From contig JAPOZE010000047.1 of NCBI GenBank assembly GCA_026706225.1, positions 1 through 5,970 of the forward strand: a stretch of 5,970 nt of DNA, given 5' to 3'. The position numbers and the translations under genes are program-made. Shown piece by piece: positions 5,491-5,970 of the stretch. This DNA is from Acidobacteriota bacterium. GTDB taxonomy: Bacteria; Acidobacteriota; Terriglobia; Versatilivoradales; Versatilivoraceae. Each line of letters starts with the position of its first letter. The first letter of the stretch is position 1. Below the pieces are notes generated by a model, which saw only the letters and a list, made by a program, of their open reading frames with translations, had not been told where the DNA came from and ran no database searches.

Positions 5491-5520
5491 CACTGTCCAG
5501 CACTGTCCATAACTGTCTTT
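5491..5520 (+). repeat. Three tandem 10-bp repeats (ACTGTC core) upstream of the integrase
   Basis: CACTGTCCAG (5491-5500), CACTGTCCAT (5501-5510) and AACTGTCTTT (5511-5520) share ACTGTC in phase with one helical turn. Short direct repeats next to an integrase gene are typical of arm-type binding sites for the N-terminal arm-binding domain of tyrosine integrases, or of repressor sites. The role is inferred from position only. Confidence 0.5.
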
Positions 5521-5574
5521 TTTGTCAGTATTTTATCTGTGATTCCCAGTGACTCCGCCCGCTCACATCATCCC

Positions 5575-5603
5575 TTGCAATCCACTGCCATCCCCCATAT
5601 AAT
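5575..5603 (+). promoter_or_regulatory. Integrase promoter with perfect TATAAT
   Basis: TTGCAA (-35, 5575-5580, four of six matches to consensus), a 17-bp spacer and TATAAT (-10, 5598-5603) precede the integrase ATG. The expected start point, 6-7 nt after the -10, falls at or next to the A of the ATG (5610), so the transcript would be leaderless. An imperfect dyad CCCATAT-A-ATGTGGG (5594-5608) covers the -10 and could be an operator. Confidence 0.65.
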
Positions 5604-5609
5604 GTGGGA

Positions 5610-5970
5610 ATGGATGCAGTAATCAACTCCGCCCGGCTGCTACCCGGGACGAAGCGCAAGGGCCGCCACCCGGAAAAGGCCCTCTCGGCCTCTTTCCTGC
5701 GCTCCGCTCCGCCCGGAAGACACGCCGACGGCAACGGCCTCTACCTCTTCGTCCAGCCTACCGGAACCCGCAGCTGGATTCAACGCCTCGTCATCCGTGG
5801 CCGCCGCCGTGAGCTCGGACTCGGCCCCCTCGCCCTGGTCCCCCTGGCCGAGGCCCGGGAGATGGCCCTCGCCAACCGCAAGCTCGCCCGCCAGGGCGGA
5901 GACCCTCTGGCGGAGAAGCGACGGTCAGAGGGCATCCCCACCTTCGCCGAAGCCGCCTCGCTTGTGCTGG
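5610..5970 (+). CDS. P4-type tyrosine integrase (N-terminal part, DUF4102 arm-binding domain)
   Basis: The first 120 codons are visible and the gene runs off the right edge (family usually about 400 residues). The arm DNA-binding domain is recognised by KALSASFLRSAPPGRHADGN (about 23-42), GLYLFVQPTGTRSWIQRLVI (42-61), GRRRELGLG and LAEAREMALANRKLARQG, then GDPLAEKR and PTFAEAAS leading into the core-binding domain. The catalytic domain with the tyrosine nucleophile is outside the window. The enzyme catalyses site-specific integration and excision of a genomic island or prophage. It reads away from the isomerase gene, so the element most likely extends to the right. ATG 5610 is the only good start: an ATG at 5602 opens a frame that stops after six codons. 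There is no real ribosome site, which fits a leaderless message from the promoter at 5575-5603. Whether the gene is intact cannot be judged. Confidence 0.9.
   Translation, partial: MDAVINSARLLPGTKRKGRHPEKALSASFLRSAPPGRHADGNGLYLFVQPTGTRSWIQRLVIRGRRRELGLGPLALVPLAEAREMALANRKLARQGGDPLAEKRRSEGIPTFAEAASLVL

Larger units (their letters stand above)
5300..5609. other. Intergenic region between the isomerase and integrase genes; probable element edge
   Basis: No tRNA or other RNA gene was recognised. It holds, left to right, the ribosome site of the isomerase gene (CCTCCC at 5307-5312), a TTCTT-C-AAGAA dyad (5402-5412), a strong hairpin (5421-5439), three 10-bp tandem repeats (5491-5520), an AT-rich patch around 5510-5545 that stands out from the GC-rich background, and the integrase promoter (5575-5603). 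On the minus strand the isomerase frame stays open to 5503, but without signal peptide logic or ribosome site, so I treat that as non-coding. Confidence 0.55.

Noticed and set aside
5300..5503. N-terminal extension of the isomerase gene to an ATG at 5503
   Set aside because: It would bury the Tat signal and lipobox about 68 residues inside the protein, while ATG 5299 has a well-spaced GGGAGG.
4346..5512. Plus-strand open frame opposite the isomerase gene
   Set aside because: Antisense shadow; the minus strand carries the recognised TIM-barrel motifs and signal peptide.
5491..5520. CRISPR array
   Set aside because: The repeats are only 10 bp and directly adjacent, without spacers.
5300..5609. 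tRNA gene as integration target next to the integrase
   Set aside because: No T-loop, anticodon arm or CCA-end pattern was found on either strand of this stretch.

Overview
This is a GC-rich bacterial window with standard bacterial signals: strong Shine-Dalgarno sites, a sigma70-type promoter, Tat and lipoprotein signal peptides, and TGA/TAA stops. The combination of Tat-exported enolase-superfamily and sugar isomerase/epimerase-like proteins with a B12-dependent acyl-CoA mutase cluster resembles what is often seen in Acidobacteriota and similar environmental lineages. That assignment is an inference with low confidence.

Left part (1-2364, minus strand): a tight operon read right to left. 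A good promoter (TTGACC, 17-bp spacer, TAGGAT) at 2336-2364 precedes a GC-rich, hairpin-rich leader of about 138 nt. Then come a small cobalamin-binding mutase subunit (1772-2191), a phenylacetate-CoA-ligase-like acyl-CoA ligase (326-1669, probably starting further upstream) and the start of a MeaB/ArgK-type GTPase chaperone (1-322, cut by the window edge). Ligase + B12 subunit + MeaB suggests activation of a short carboxylic acid to its CoA ester followed by carbon-skeleton rearrangement, as in the 2-hydroxyisobutyryl-CoA mutase clusters. The large mutase subunit is not in the window.

Middle part (2539-4349, plus strand): a Tat-exported mandelate-racemase/mannonate-dehydratase-like enolase-superfamily protein, followed after 47 nt by a lipoprotein with a PspE-like rhodanese domain. 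This second gene carries the most interesting signal of the window. An in-frame TGA (4224-4226) sits exactly where the catalytic cysteine of the rhodanese CxxxxR loop should be. The same frame then continues for 40 codons that encode the rest of a rhodanese fold, with a possible stem-loop directly after the TGA. This is either a selenocysteine rhodanese or a cysteine-to-stop mutation.

Right part: a convergent minus-strand gene (4412-5299) encodes a Tat-type lipoprotein of the xylose-isomerase-like TIM barrel family. A 310-nt intergenic region (5300-5609) follows, with an AT-rich patch, three 10-bp tandem repeats and a promoter. At the right edge is the N-terminal part of a P4-type tyrosine integrase (5610 onward), whose promoter geometry predicts a leaderless transcript. 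The right end is therefore probably the boundary of an integrated element extending beyond the window.
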